Shown in pieces: positions 27,197 through 34,924 of a DNA stretch of 64,000 nt. The stretch comes from Paracoccus sediminilitoris (GTDB lineage Bacteria; Pseudomonadota; Alphaproteobacteria; Rhodobacterales; Rhodobacteraceae), in NCBI RefSeq assembly GCF_003259195.1, contig NZ_QJPK01000001.1:496001-560000 (forward strand), read 5' to 3'. The position numbers were made by a program, and so were the translations under genes. Positions within the stretch are counted from its first letter, which is position 1; each line of letters begins with the position of its first letter. The notes under the pieces are model-generated. The model did not search any database, was not told where the DNA came from, and worked only from the letters and a program-made list of their open reading frames with translations.

Positions 27197-28324
27197 ATGC
27201 CCCATCAGCGCCCCGAAATCGACCCGCAGGGTCTGGACGAATTCTCGGTCGTGTTCACCGACCGGTCCCTGAACCACATGTCCCAACGCTTTCAGCAGGT
27301 GATGCGCGATCTGTCCGGCATGCTGGGCCAGGTCTATGGCGCCGCTGAAATCGCCATCGTGCCGGGTGGCGGCACCTATGCAATGGAATCGGTCGCCCGC
27401 CAGTTCGGCCGCGATGCCCATGCGCTGATCGTCCGGAACGGCTGGTTCAGCTATCGCTGGAGCCAGATCTTCGAAGCGGGCGGCTTTGCCCGCGACACGA
27501 CCGTCGTCATGGCCCGCCCCACCGGCAACGCACCCCATCCCACCTATGCCCCGCCCCCCATCGATCAGGTCGTGGCCCGCATCCTGGAAACGCGGCCCGA
27601 CGCGGTCTTTGCGCCCCATGTGGAAACATCCGCCGGGCTGATCCTGCCCGACGATTACATCACCGCGATGGCCGATGCCGCCCATCAGGTCGGCGCGCTG
27701 ATGGTGCTGGATTGCATCGCCTCGGGCGCCATCTGGGTGGACATGAAGGCCACCAACGTCGACGTGCTGATCTCGGCCCCGCAAAAGGGGTGGTCGGCAT
27801 CCCCTGCGGCGGGGCTGGTGATGATGTCGGAACGCGCCGCGGAACGGCTGGCCACCACCACCAGCGACAGCTTCGCGCTGGACCTGAAGAAATGGCGCGC
27901 GATGATGAAGGCCTATGAGGATGGCGGCCACGCCTATCACGCCACCATGCCCACCGACGCCCTGCTGGGCCTGCGCGATGCGATGCAGGAGACCATGGAT
28001 TTCGGGCTGGAAACCGCCCGAGACGCGCAATGGGCGCTTGGCCGTGCCGTCCGTGCCGAACTGGCCGAACGCGGCATCGCATCGGTGGCGGCGCAGGGCT
28101 TTCAGGCACCGGGCGTCGTCGTCAGCTATACCGACGATCCGCAGGTCAAGTCGGGCAAGGCCTTCGCCGCCCAGGGTACCCAGATCGCCGCCGGCGTGCC
28201 CTTGGCCATCGAGGAAGGGGACGGTTTCTCGACCTTCCGCATCGGGCTCTTCGGGTTGGACAAGCTGAAGGACGTGGACGGCACGCTTGACCGCCTGCGG
28301 CCCGTCTTCGACAAGGTTCTGTAA
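27197..28324 (+). CDS. Class V aminotransferase, alanine/serine-glyoxylate aminotransferase-like
   Basis: A 375-residue PLP enzyme. The Schiff-base lysine is in ISAPQKGWSASP, the PLP aspartate is in MVLDCIASGA and the substrate region is VVPGGG-like (AIVPGGGTYAMESVARQ). It belongs to the family that includes serine-glyoxylate, alanine-glyoxylate and 2-aminoethylphosphonate aminotransferases; the donor is not clear. AAAGGA precedes the ATG. The start lies 138 bp from the divergent polyamine operon, so the two units may share regulation. Confidence 0.87.
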   Translation: MPHQRPEIDPQGLDEFSVVFTDRSLNHMSQRFQQVMRDLSGMLGQVYGAAEIAIVPGGGTYAMESVARQFGRDAHALIVRNGWFSYRWSQIFEAGGFARDTTVVMARPTGNAPHPTYAPPPIDQVVARILETRPDAVFAPHVETSAGLILPDDYITAMADAAHQVGALMVLDCIASGAIWVDMKATNVDVLISAPQKGWSASPAAGLVMMSERAAERLATTTSDSFALDLKKWRAMMKAYEDGGHAYHATMPTDALLGLRDAMQETMDFGLETARDAQWALGRAVRAELAERGIASVAAQGFQAPGVVVSYTDDPQVKSGKAFAAQGTQIAAGVPLAIEEGDGFSTFRIGLFGLDKLKDVDGTLDRLRPVFDKVL

Positions 28325-28335
28325 CCGGGAACATC

Positions 28336-28369
28336 GCCCGGTGCGCAGGACCGATCCCGCGCGCCGGGC
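28336..28369 (+). other. Hairpin between aminotransferase and GNAT genes
   Basis: GCCCGGTGCGC (28336-28346) pairs with GCGCGCCGGGC (28359-28369), an 11-bp stem with one G-T pair and a 12-nt loop. No T-run follows. It may be a weak terminator or an intercistronic stabiliser. Confidence 0.4.
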
Positions 28370-28388
28370 ACCACGAAAGGCTGCCTGA

Positions 28389-28853
28389 ATGACCCCGACC
28401 ATCCATCGCGAAAGCCCGCTCGGCGCCGATCTGGACTTGCTGTTCCAGCGCCACACCGCCGACATGCAGGCCGACACCCCGCCCGAATCGATCCACATGC
28501 TGCCGGCTTCGGGGCTGGCGCATCCCTCGATCGCCTTCTTCGTCATCCGCGACAACGGCACGCCCATGGCGATGGGCGCGCTGAAGGACCACGGTGAGGG
28601 CCACGGAGAGCTGAAATCCATGCATGTCCTGGCCGAACACCGCGGCCGCGGCCTGTCGCGGATGATGCTGAACCATCTGGTTGATCATGCCTTGGCCAAT
28701 GGTCTGACCCGGCTGTCACTTGAAACAGGCGTCCAGCCGACCTTCGTCGCGGCGCGCGGGCTTTACACGCGCGCGGGCTTCAGCGAATGCCCGCCCTTCG
28801 CCGATTACCGCCCCGACCCCAATTCGGTCTTCATGACACGCGCGCTGCCGTGA
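28389..28853 (+). CDS. GNAT family N-acetyltransferase
   Basis: A 154-residue GNAT protein. The acetyl-CoA loop is EHRGRGLSRMMLNHLVDHA, preceded by strand ELKSMHVL. The C-terminal ARGLYTRAGFSECPPFADY completes the fold. It resembles the YsnE/PA4866-like group, which acetylates small amines or amino acids; the substrate is unknown. It starts 64 bp after the aminotransferase, with AAAGG upstream, and may be cotranscribed. Confidence 0.88.
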   Translation: MTPTIHRESPLGADLDLLFQRHTADMQADTPPESIHMLPASGLAHPSIAFFVIRDNGTPMAMGALKDHGEGHGELKSMHVLAEHRGRGLSRMMLNHLVDHALANGLTRLSLETGVQPTFVAARGLYTRAGFSECPPFADYRPDPNSVFMTRALP

Positions 28854-28936
28854 CGGCGCCCAGCACGCAATATGGCTTTGAAAGCCCCGCCGAAGAGCGC
28901 TAAACACCACCTGCGATCCCCCGCGGATCGCCAAGC

Positions 28937-29013
28937 GGCCCCGTAGCTCAACTGGATAGAGCACGGACCTTCTAAGTCTGGGGTTGGGGGTTCAAGTCCT
29001 CCCGGGGTCGCCA
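28937..29013 (+). tRNA. tRNA-Arg (anticodon UCU)
   Basis: A full cloverleaf folds from these 77 bases. The acceptor stem GGCCCCG pairs with CGGGGTC (one G-T). The D arm begins TAGCTC and the anticodon loop is CTTCTAA (anticodon TCT). The T loop is TTCAAGT on a 5-bp stem, with discriminator G and an encoded CCA. It reads AGA codons, rare in such GC-rich genomes. No integrase, attachment repeat or island lies beside it. Confidence 0.96.
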
Positions 29014-29125
29014 CATCTTCAACATCCTAGCACTGGCCGTCGAAAGCGCGCTGAAAATGATGGCAGTCTTCACGGCTGTGGTCTAATGGTGCCCGTTTTT
29101 TATAGACATCTCAGGAAACGTCGTT

Positions 29126-29157
29126 GAACATGTCTTTAAGACAATCAGGACATGTTC
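29126..29157. promoter_or_regulatory. Nested palindromes over the gntR ribosome-binding site: candidate operator
   Basis: GAACATGTC (29126-29134) and GACATGTTC (29149-29157) form a perfect 9-bp inverted repeat. A second perfect palindrome, TGTCTTTAAGACA, lies at 29131-29143, overlapping the left arm. The right arm covers the AGGA Shine-Dalgarno and abuts the ATG at 29158. Position and symmetry suggest autoregulation by the encoded GntR protein. Confidence 0.6.
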
Positions 29158-29949
29158 ATGTTTGACCCGCATTCCCCCTTTACCCCCGCGCCGGATCCGC
29201 TGCTGCCCCGTCAGAAATCCGATCTGGCCGAAGAACGGCTGCGGCTGGCGGTGCTGCATTGCCAACTGCCCCCCGGTACGACCGAGACAGAAGCCGATCT
29301 GGCCGACCGTTTCGGGCTGGGACGGGCCGCAACACGGTCGGCGTTGGCCAAGCTGTCGACGCAGGGGTTGATGCTGGCGATTCCGCGGCTTGGCTGGCGG
29401 GTGCTGCCGATGACCGGGGCCCATATCGGGCAGGTGCTTCACGCCATCGCCTTTGCCGAAGGTGCGCTGGCCGATGCCGATCTGACATCCCGCGACAAGG
29501 ATCGCCTGCAGGAACTGGCTGCCATCGCCGCCACTCTTCGCGACCGGGCCGAACCTGCCGCCCGCGACAGCCTGCGCAGCTATGAGCGCATGGCGCGCGA
29601 TCTGGCGGCGGACCGCATCAATCCCTTGATCGGCCAACTGCTGTCGACGCTGTGGGACAACGCCGACCGCATTCGCCGCTTCCTGGAAATGACGACCGGG
29701 GCGCGCTTGCCTGCCACCGACATGGCGGGCCTCTGCGATGCGCTGATCCGCGGCGATGCAGACGCGCTGGCGCGGGCCTGCCGCGCGGACCAGCAGGCCT
29801 TCCGCGATTTCGCGGCCGACGGGTTGATGCAGACCCGCAACGAATTGGAACTGACCCCTGCCCCAGGCGGCACCAAGACCGCCATGACGGCATTTTCCCG
29901 CCCGGATGCGGGCAAGGACGCCCCCACCCCAACCGTGAGGATAAAATGA
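29158..29949 (+). CDS. GntR family (FadR/FCD type) transcriptional regulator
   Basis: A 263-residue regulator. The N-terminal winged helix (about 20-80) includes LRLAVLHCQLPPGTTETEADLADRFGLGRAATRSALAKLSTQGLM, a standard GntR recognition region. The C-terminal all-helical part (about 85-235) resembles an FCD effector domain, usually binding a small organic acid. The ATG at 29158 sits seven bases after AGGA; an ATG two codons earlier is too close. Its stop overlaps the next gene (ATGA). It is the first gene of a nine-gene transport and catabolic operon and probably controls it. Confidence 0.9.
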   Translation: MFDPHSPFTPAPDPLLPRQKSDLAEERLRLAVLHCQLPPGTTETEADLADRFGLGRAATRSALAKLSTQGLMLAIPRLGWRVLPMTGAHIGQVLHAIAFAEGALADADLTSRDKDRLQELAAIAATLRDRAEPAARDSLRSYERMARDLAADRINPLIGQLLSTLWDNADRIRRFLEMTTGARLPATDMAGLCDALIRGDADALARACRADQQAFRDFAADGLMQTRNELELTPAPGGTKTAMTAFSRPDAGKDAPTPTVRIK

Positions 29950-31448
29950 CATTCCGCATGACCCTGGCGCGCGCCGCAACCGCGCTGACGCTGAGCTTGG
30001 CCGCAGCCGTCCCGGCCATGGCCGTCGATTTCACGGTGGATCTGGTGAACGAACCTTCGTCGCTGGATCCGCATATGCAGTGGAACCCTGACAGCTATTA
30101 CGTCTATCGCAACATCTTCGACAATTTGGTGACACGTGACGATGCGGGCAAGATCGCGCCGCAGGTCGCAGAAAGCTGGGAACAGCTGTCGAATACCGAA
30201 TTGCAAATGACCATCCGCGAAGGCATCACCTTCCACGACGGCACGCCCCTGACCGCCAAGGACGTGGCGTTTTCCGTAAAGCGGATCACCGATCCCGAAC
30301 TGGGCAGTCCGCAGCTGGGTCAGTTCAACTCGATCACCGATGCGGTGGCCAAGGATGACCGCACGGTGGTGCTGACCACCGCCAGCCCCTATCCGGTCCT
30401 GCTGGCGCAGCTGGTGAACCTGTCGATCGTGCCGCAGCACATCGTCGAGGAGATCGGCGCAGAGGCCTTCAACGAGGCCCCCGTCGGCAGCGGTCCCTAC
30501 AAGTTCAACAGCCTGCGGCGCGGGGTCGAGGTGATCCTGGACGTGAACCCGGATTACTGGGGCGACAAGGGCCCGTTCGAACAGGTGGCTTTCAAGGCGG
30601 TGCCCGACGCCTCGACCCGGGTGGCGAACCTGCGGGCGGGAACGGCGGATCTGGTCGTGTCGCTGGACAGCGACCAGGTGATGCAGTTGCAATCGGCATC
30701 GGGCGTGCAGGTGCTGTCGGCGCCAAGCGAACGCATCGGCTTCATGGGCCTGAACACGCAGCGCGCGCCCTTGGACGACCCCGAGATGCGCAAGGCCGTC
30801 GCCATGGCCATCGACCGCGAAGGCATCGTCCAGGGCATTCTGGGCGGCGGCGAACAGGTGCTGGACCAGATGGCGACGCCCGCGCATTTCGGATATGTCC
30901 CCGATGTCGCGCCGATCCCCTATGACCCCGAAGCCGCGCGCAAGATCGTCGAGGCCAAGGGCGAGGCCGGGCAGGAACCGATGATCATCAAGACGTCCCC
31001 CGTCTTCGACCAGCGCATTGTCCAGGCGTTGCAGCAGATGCTGTCGGATGTGGGCTTCAACGCTTCGATCGACATGGTGGACATGGCAACCTATCTGGGC
31101 GACAGCCGTCAGGAAGACCGCAGCAAGCGTCCGATCCTGGGCTTTGGCCGATGGTCCTGTGCCTGTCAGGACGTGGACGGCGTGATCTTCCCGCTGCTGC
31201 ATTCGACCTCCAGCTGGTCGCGGGTGGACGATCCCGAACTGGACGCCATGCTGGAGGAGGCCCGCGGCACCCTGGACGAGGGCCAGCGCATGGACGCCTA
31301 TGCCCGCATTCAGGACCGCGTCGCGGAACAGCGCTATATCCTGCCGCTGTATCAGGCGGTGGCGCTTTATGGGGCGTCGGACAAGCTGGAATGGACGCCG
31401 ACGGCGAATGAAAGCCTGTTCCTGAACCGCATGACCTGGTCCGAGTAA
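29946..31448 (+). CDS. Family 5 ABC transporter substrate-binding protein (peptide/opine type)
   Basis: A 500-residue periplasmic binding protein of the SBP_bac_5 (DppA/OppA/GsiB) family. The signal peptide is about 26 residues (VPAMA). Family stretches are NEPSSLDPHMQWNPDSYYVYRNIFDNLV and LRDGITFHDGTPL-like REGITFHDGTPLTAKDVAFS. The family binds peptides, glutathione, opines, nickel and other solutes, so the ligand is open. It is coupled to gntR by a 4-bp overlap and feeds the permeases encoded next. Confidence 0.92.
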   Translation: MTFRMTLARAATALTLSLAAAVPAMAVDFTVDLVNEPSSLDPHMQWNPDSYYVYRNIFDNLVTRDDAGKIAPQVAESWEQLSNTELQMTIREGITFHDGTPLTAKDVAFSVKRITDPELGSPQLGQFNSITDAVAKDDRTVVLTTASPYPVLLAQLVNLSIVPQHIVEEIGAEAFNEAPVGSGPYKFNSLRRGVEVILDVNPDYWGDKGPFEQVAFKAVPDASTRVANLRAGTADLVVSLDSDQVMQLQSASGVQVLSAPSERIGFMGLNTQRAPLDDPEMRKAVAMAIDREGIVQGILGGGEQVLDQMATPAHFGYVPDVAPIPYDPEAARKIVEAKGEAGQEPMIIKTSPVFDQRIVQALQQMLSDVGFNASIDMVDMATYLGDSRQEDRSKRPILGFGRWSCACQDVDGVIFPLLHSTSSWSRVDDPELDAMLEEARGTLDEGQRMDAYARIQDRVAEQRYILPLYQAVALYGASDKLEWTPTANESLFLNRMTWSE

Positions 31449-31457
31449 GGCCGCGCC

Positions 31458-32387
31458 ATGCCGCTGTTCATCGTCAAACGGATCGGCCAAGCGCTGATCG
31501 CGCTGTTCGGGGTCATGACGCTGGTCTTCTTCATCCAGCGTCTGACCGGCGATCCGACCTATCTGCTGGTCCCAGAAAACGCGACCCAGGCCGATATCGA
31601 GGCGATGCGCCGCACGCTTGGGCTGGATCAGCCTCTGCTGGTCCAATACGGGCGCTTTCTGTGGGACATGGCCCATTTCGACCTGGGCCGGTCCTTCGTG
31701 CAGAACGTCAAGGTGACGACGATCATCGCCTCACGGCTGCCCTATACGCTGCAACTGGCGGGGGGCGCGCTGATCGTCGCGCTGGTGATCGGCCTGCCCG
31801 TCGGGCTGATCCTTGCGCTTGGGCGTCGCTTTGCCATCACCCGCGCCCTGATGGGGCTGGTGCTGGCCGCCCAGAGCATGCCGACCTTCTGGAGCGGGAT
31901 CATGATGATCATGGTCTTCGGCGTCTGGCTGGGCTGGCTGCCACCCTCGGGGACGGGGTCGTTGCAGCATCTGATCATGCCCTCGATCGCGCTTGGGCTG
32001 CTCTCGATGGCGACCTATGCCCGCATTGCCCGCAGCGCGGTGCTGGACGAACTGTCCAAGGATTACATCCGCAGCGCCCGCGCCCGCGGCGTCGGTACGG
32101 GGCGGCTGGTCACCCATCACCTGCTGCGTAATTCGGTCATCCCAGTCATCAGCGTGACCGCGCTTGAAATCTCGCAGCTGCTGGCGGGTGCCGTGATCGT
32201 CGAAACCGTCTTTGCCTGGCCCGGCCTTGGCCAGTTGACGGTCGAAGCCATTGCCAGCCGCGATTTCGTCGTCGTGCAGGGCGTCGTGTTGCTGGGCGCC
32301 TTCGTCACCATCGCGGTGAACTTTGCCGCTGACATCCTCTATACCGTGGTCGATCCGCGCATCCGTCTGGGAGGGACGCGCCCATGA
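31458..32387 (+). CDS. ABC transporter permease, DppB type
   Basis: A 309-residue inner-membrane permease. The start MPLFIVKRIGQALIALFGVMTLVFFIQRLTGDP is the classic DppB/GsiC N-terminus. The EAA-like loop is SKDYIRSARARGVGTGRLVTHHLLRNSVIPV. About six helices are seen. AAGG stands before the ATG, 9 bp after the binding protein. The stop overlaps the partner permease by 4 bp. Confidence 0.93.
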   Translation: MPLFIVKRIGQALIALFGVMTLVFFIQRLTGDPTYLLVPENATQADIEAMRRTLGLDQPLLVQYGRFLWDMAHFDLGRSFVQNVKVTTIIASRLPYTLQLAGGALIVALVIGLPVGLILALGRRFAITRALMGLVLAAQSMPTFWSGIMMIMVFGVWLGWLPPSGTGSLQHLIMPSIALGLLSMATYARIARSAVLDELSKDYIRSARARGVGTGRLVTHHLLRNSVIPVISVTALEISQLLAGAVIVETVFAWPGLGQLTVEAIASRDFVVVQGVVLLGAFVTIAVNFAADILYTVVDPRIRLGGTRP

Positions 32388-33241
32388 CCGACATTGCAAC
32401 ACGCCTCCTCGGCCGCATCGGCCGCGGATACCGGGTCGTCGGGCCATTCTCGCTGGTGCTGGTCGCGCTGGTACTTGCCGCAATCTTCGCGCCCTGGCTC
32501 GCCCCGAACGACCCCAATTCGCAGAACCTGCTGGGCCGCCTGAAGCCGCCGGGAACCGAAGCGCGGGGAATCCTCTACCTGCTGGGCTCGGACGAGCTGG
32601 GGCGCGACCTTCTGAGCCGCATCATCTATGGCGCGCGGGTGTCGCTGTCGGTGGCGCTGTTGTCGGTGGTTCTGTCGGGCGTAGTCGGGACGACGCTCGG
32701 CATGGCGGCGGGCTATCTGCGCGGCTGGACGGAAGCCGTCATCATGCGGCTGGCCGACATTTTCCTGTCGATCCCCGCCATCCTTCTGGCGATCATCACA
32801 GTCGCGGTGCTGGGGCCAGGCTTCGTCAACGTCATTCTGGTCCTGGCGCTGACCCGTTGGCCGCGATACGCGCGCGTAGCCTATGGGCAGACCCTGTCGG
32901 TGGCGAACATGCCCTATGTTCGGCTGGCCCGCGCCATGGGGGCCAGCTGGCCGCGTGTCCTGCTGCGCCACATCCTGCCCAACATCATCGCCGCCATGGC
33001 CGTCATCGCGACGCTTGAATTCGGCCTGATGGTTCTGTTCGAGGCCGGGCTGTCCTTTCTGGGCCTTGGCGTGCAGCCCCCCACCCCCAGCTGGGGTGCC
33101 ACGCTCAGCGTGGGGCGCAACTATGTCACCAGCGCGTGGTGGATTGCCACCTTTCCGGGGATCTGCCTGTTCCTTCTGGTGCTGTCGGTGAACCTGATCG
33201 GGGACCGCCTCAGCGAATATCTCAACCCAAAATCACGTTAG
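32384..33241 (+). CDS. ABC transporter permease, DppC type
   Basis: A 285-residue permease partner. LGSDELGRDLLSRIIYGARVSLSVAL is the DppC/GsiD hallmark, and the coupling loop is YVRLARAMGASWPRVLLRHILPNI. It forms the heterodimeric channel with the preceding gene, overlapping it by 4 bp. The SDR gene follows within 8 bp. Confidence 0.93.
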   Translation: MTDIATRLLGRIGRGYRVVGPFSLVLVALVLAAIFAPWLAPNDPNSQNLLGRLKPPGTEARGILYLLGSDELGRDLLSRIIYGARVSLSVALLSVVLSGVVGTTLGMAAGYLRGWTEAVIMRLADIFLSIPAILLAIITVAVLGPGFVNVILVLALTRWPRYARVAYGQTLSVANMPYVRLARAMGASWPRVLLRHILPNIIAAMAVIATLEFGLMVLFEAGLSFLGLGVQPPTPSWGATLSVGRNYVTSAWWIATFPGICLFLLVLSVNLIGDRLSEYLNPKSR

Positions 33242-33248
33242 GCGGATC

Positions 33249-34037
33249 ATGGATTTCAAGGATCATTACCACGGCAAGGGCGTCGTCATCACCGGCGCGG
33301 CCGGTCTTTTCGGGCGCGGCCTTGCGCAGACCTTTGCGGCCGCAGGGGCGCGGATCTGCGTGACCGATCGCGATCAGGACGCGCTGGACCAGCTGCTGGC
33401 AGAGCTTGACGTGCCGGGTTCCATGGCGGTGGCGGCGGACCTGACCTCGACCCCCGACATGCTGGCGCTGATCGGAACCGTCGGGCGGGCATGGGGCGCC
33501 CCCGACATCGTCATCAACAATGCGGCCATCTATCCAAGCCATTTCATGCTGGACATGCAGATCGAGGATTGGGACCGCATGATGGACGTGAACTTCCGCG
33601 CGCCCTTCGTGCTGACCCAAGGTTTCGCCAAGCAGATGATCGCGGATGGCCGCAAGGGCAGCGTCATCAATATCGGGTCGGGGGCGTCGCGCAAGATGCG
33701 CCTGACGGCCGCCCCCTATTGCATCTCCAAGTCGGCGCTGGACCGTCTGACCAAGGGCATGGCGCAGGAACTGGCGCAGTTCGGCATCCGGGTCAACGCG
33801 CTGGAACCGGGCTTCAGCGCCGGGTCCTCTGTCAGCAAGCTGTCGCAGGAACATGTCGACCGCGTGACCCGCGCGATCCCCCTGGGCAGGGTCACCAGCA
33901 TGGATGATATCGGACCGGCCGCGATGTACCTGGCCAGCGATTTCGCCAGCTATGTCACCGGGACCACGCTGACCGTCGATGGCGGCAATTCCATCGGGAC
34001 GCTGGACGTCTTTCAGGACAAGAAGACGCCGCTATGA
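33249..34037 (+). CDS. SDR family oxidoreductase
   Basis: A 262-residue classical short-chain dehydrogenase. The nucleotide motif is TGAAGLFGRG, followed by NNAAIY and the active-site YCISK with the preceding INIGSGAS. Asp in CVTDRD after the second strand suggests NAD(H) preference. It has no signal peptide. It likely oxidises or reduces an alcohol or ketone derived from the imported substrate. Its stop overlaps the deacetylase start by 4 bp. Confidence 0.9.
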   Translation: MDFKDHYHGKGVVITGAAGLFGRGLAQTFAAAGARICVTDRDQDALDQLLAELDVPGSMAVAADLTSTPDMLALIGTVGRAWGAPDIVINNAAIYPSHFMLDMQIEDWDRMMDVNFRAPFVLTQGFAKQMIADGRKGSVINIGSGASRKMRLTAAPYCISKSALDRLTKGMAQELAQFGIRVNALEPGFSAGSSVSKLSQEHVDRVTRAIPLGRVTSMDDIGPAAMYLASDFASYVTGTTLTVDGGNSIGTLDVFQDKKTPL

Positions 34038-34924
34038 CCGCATTGTCCCCCGAGCCCGCCTATCCTTGGCCCCAGGGCAAGGCTTCGGCCTTCTGCTTTT
34101 CGGTGGATGTGGATGCGCATGCGCCCTGGCTCTGGGCCAATCGGGCCGACATGCCGCGCCTGCTGGGCCATCATGAACAGCGCAGTTTCGGACCGCGCAT
34201 CGGCATTCCGCGCATCGCGGCGCTGCTGGCGGCGCATGGCATCAAGGGCAGCTTCTTCGTTCCCGCCATCGTCGCCGAAACCCATCCCTGGATGCTGCCC
34301 GCGCTGGTCGATGCAGGCCACGAGGTCGGGCTGCACGGATATTTCCATGAACTGGTCGCACAGGTCTCGGACGACCAGTTCACGCATTTCCTGGAGGGCG
34401 CAATCGGGCTGTTCCAGGCCCAGACCGGCCAGACGCCGCGGGGCTTTCGGTCACCTGCATGGGAAATGACGCCGTATATGCTGGCCGAATGCCGCAGGCT
34501 GGACCTTTATGATTCGTCCCTGATGGGGCTGGAAACCCCCCACAGCGTCGATGGCGTGACCCAGATCCCCGTCAGCTGGTCCACCGATGACGCGATCTTC
34601 TTCAAGTTTCTGGGCGGCGGCGGTGACATGGGCCCGCCCTTGGGCACCGATGCCGTGTACCGCGCCTGGACCGAGGAACTGCAGGCCAGCCGGCGCTATG
34701 GAACACTGATGATGCTGACGGTGCATGACTGGATATCGGGCAAGGCCGTTCGTGCGCAGATGCTGGACAAGCTGCTGGGCCATGTCACCGCCTCGCCCGA
34801 CATCTGGATCGCCACTGCGGGCGAACTGGCCGCGTATCACCGTGCCCATGCGCCGGAACGCGACGCGCTGACGGCATCGCTGCCCGAAAGCCCGCTGAAA
34901 CATCCCGCATGGAAGGACGCCTGA
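34034..34924 (+). CDS. Polysaccharide deacetylase (NodB-fold) family hydrolase, cytoplasmic
   Basis: A 296-residue NodB-fold metal hydrolase. SVDVDAHAPW supplies the catalytic/metal aspartates near residues 24-28. The metal histidines lie in EVGLHGYFHE near 98-107, and GFRSPAWEMT follows. This pattern matches the Helicobacter PgdA-like subgroup rather than chitin deacetylases. That subgroup's relatives include enzymes acting on small cyclic amides. It lacks a signal peptide, so it should act on an imported small molecule, not cell-wall sugar. It overlaps both neighbours (ATGA and TGATG). Confidence 0.87.
   Translation: MTALSPEPAYPWPQGKASAFCFSVDVDAHAPWLWANRADMPRLLGHHEQRSFGPRIGIPRIAALLAAHGIKGSFFVPAIVAETHPWMLPALVDAGHEVGLHGYFHELVAQVSDDQFTHFLEGAIGLFQAQTGQTPRGFRSPAWEMTPYMLAECRRLDLYDSSLMGLETPHSVDGVTQIPVSWSTDDAIFFKFLGGGGDMGPPLGTDAVYRAWTEELQASRRYGTLMMLTVHDWISGKAVRAQMLDKLLGHVTASPDIWIATAGELAAYHRAHAPERDALTASLPESPLKHPAWKDA

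Noticed and set aside
27059..28621. Minus-strand open frame continuing upstream of the amidotransferase
   Set aside because: It lies opposite the aminotransferase and GNAT genes and shows no family resemblance; the ATG at 27058 has its own ribosome-binding site and starts the conserved domain.
28937..29157. tRNA-Arg as an integration site for a genomic island containing the GntR cassette
   Set aside because: No integrase, no visible repeat of the tRNA 3' end, and the cassette matches its surroundings in GC content and codon style.
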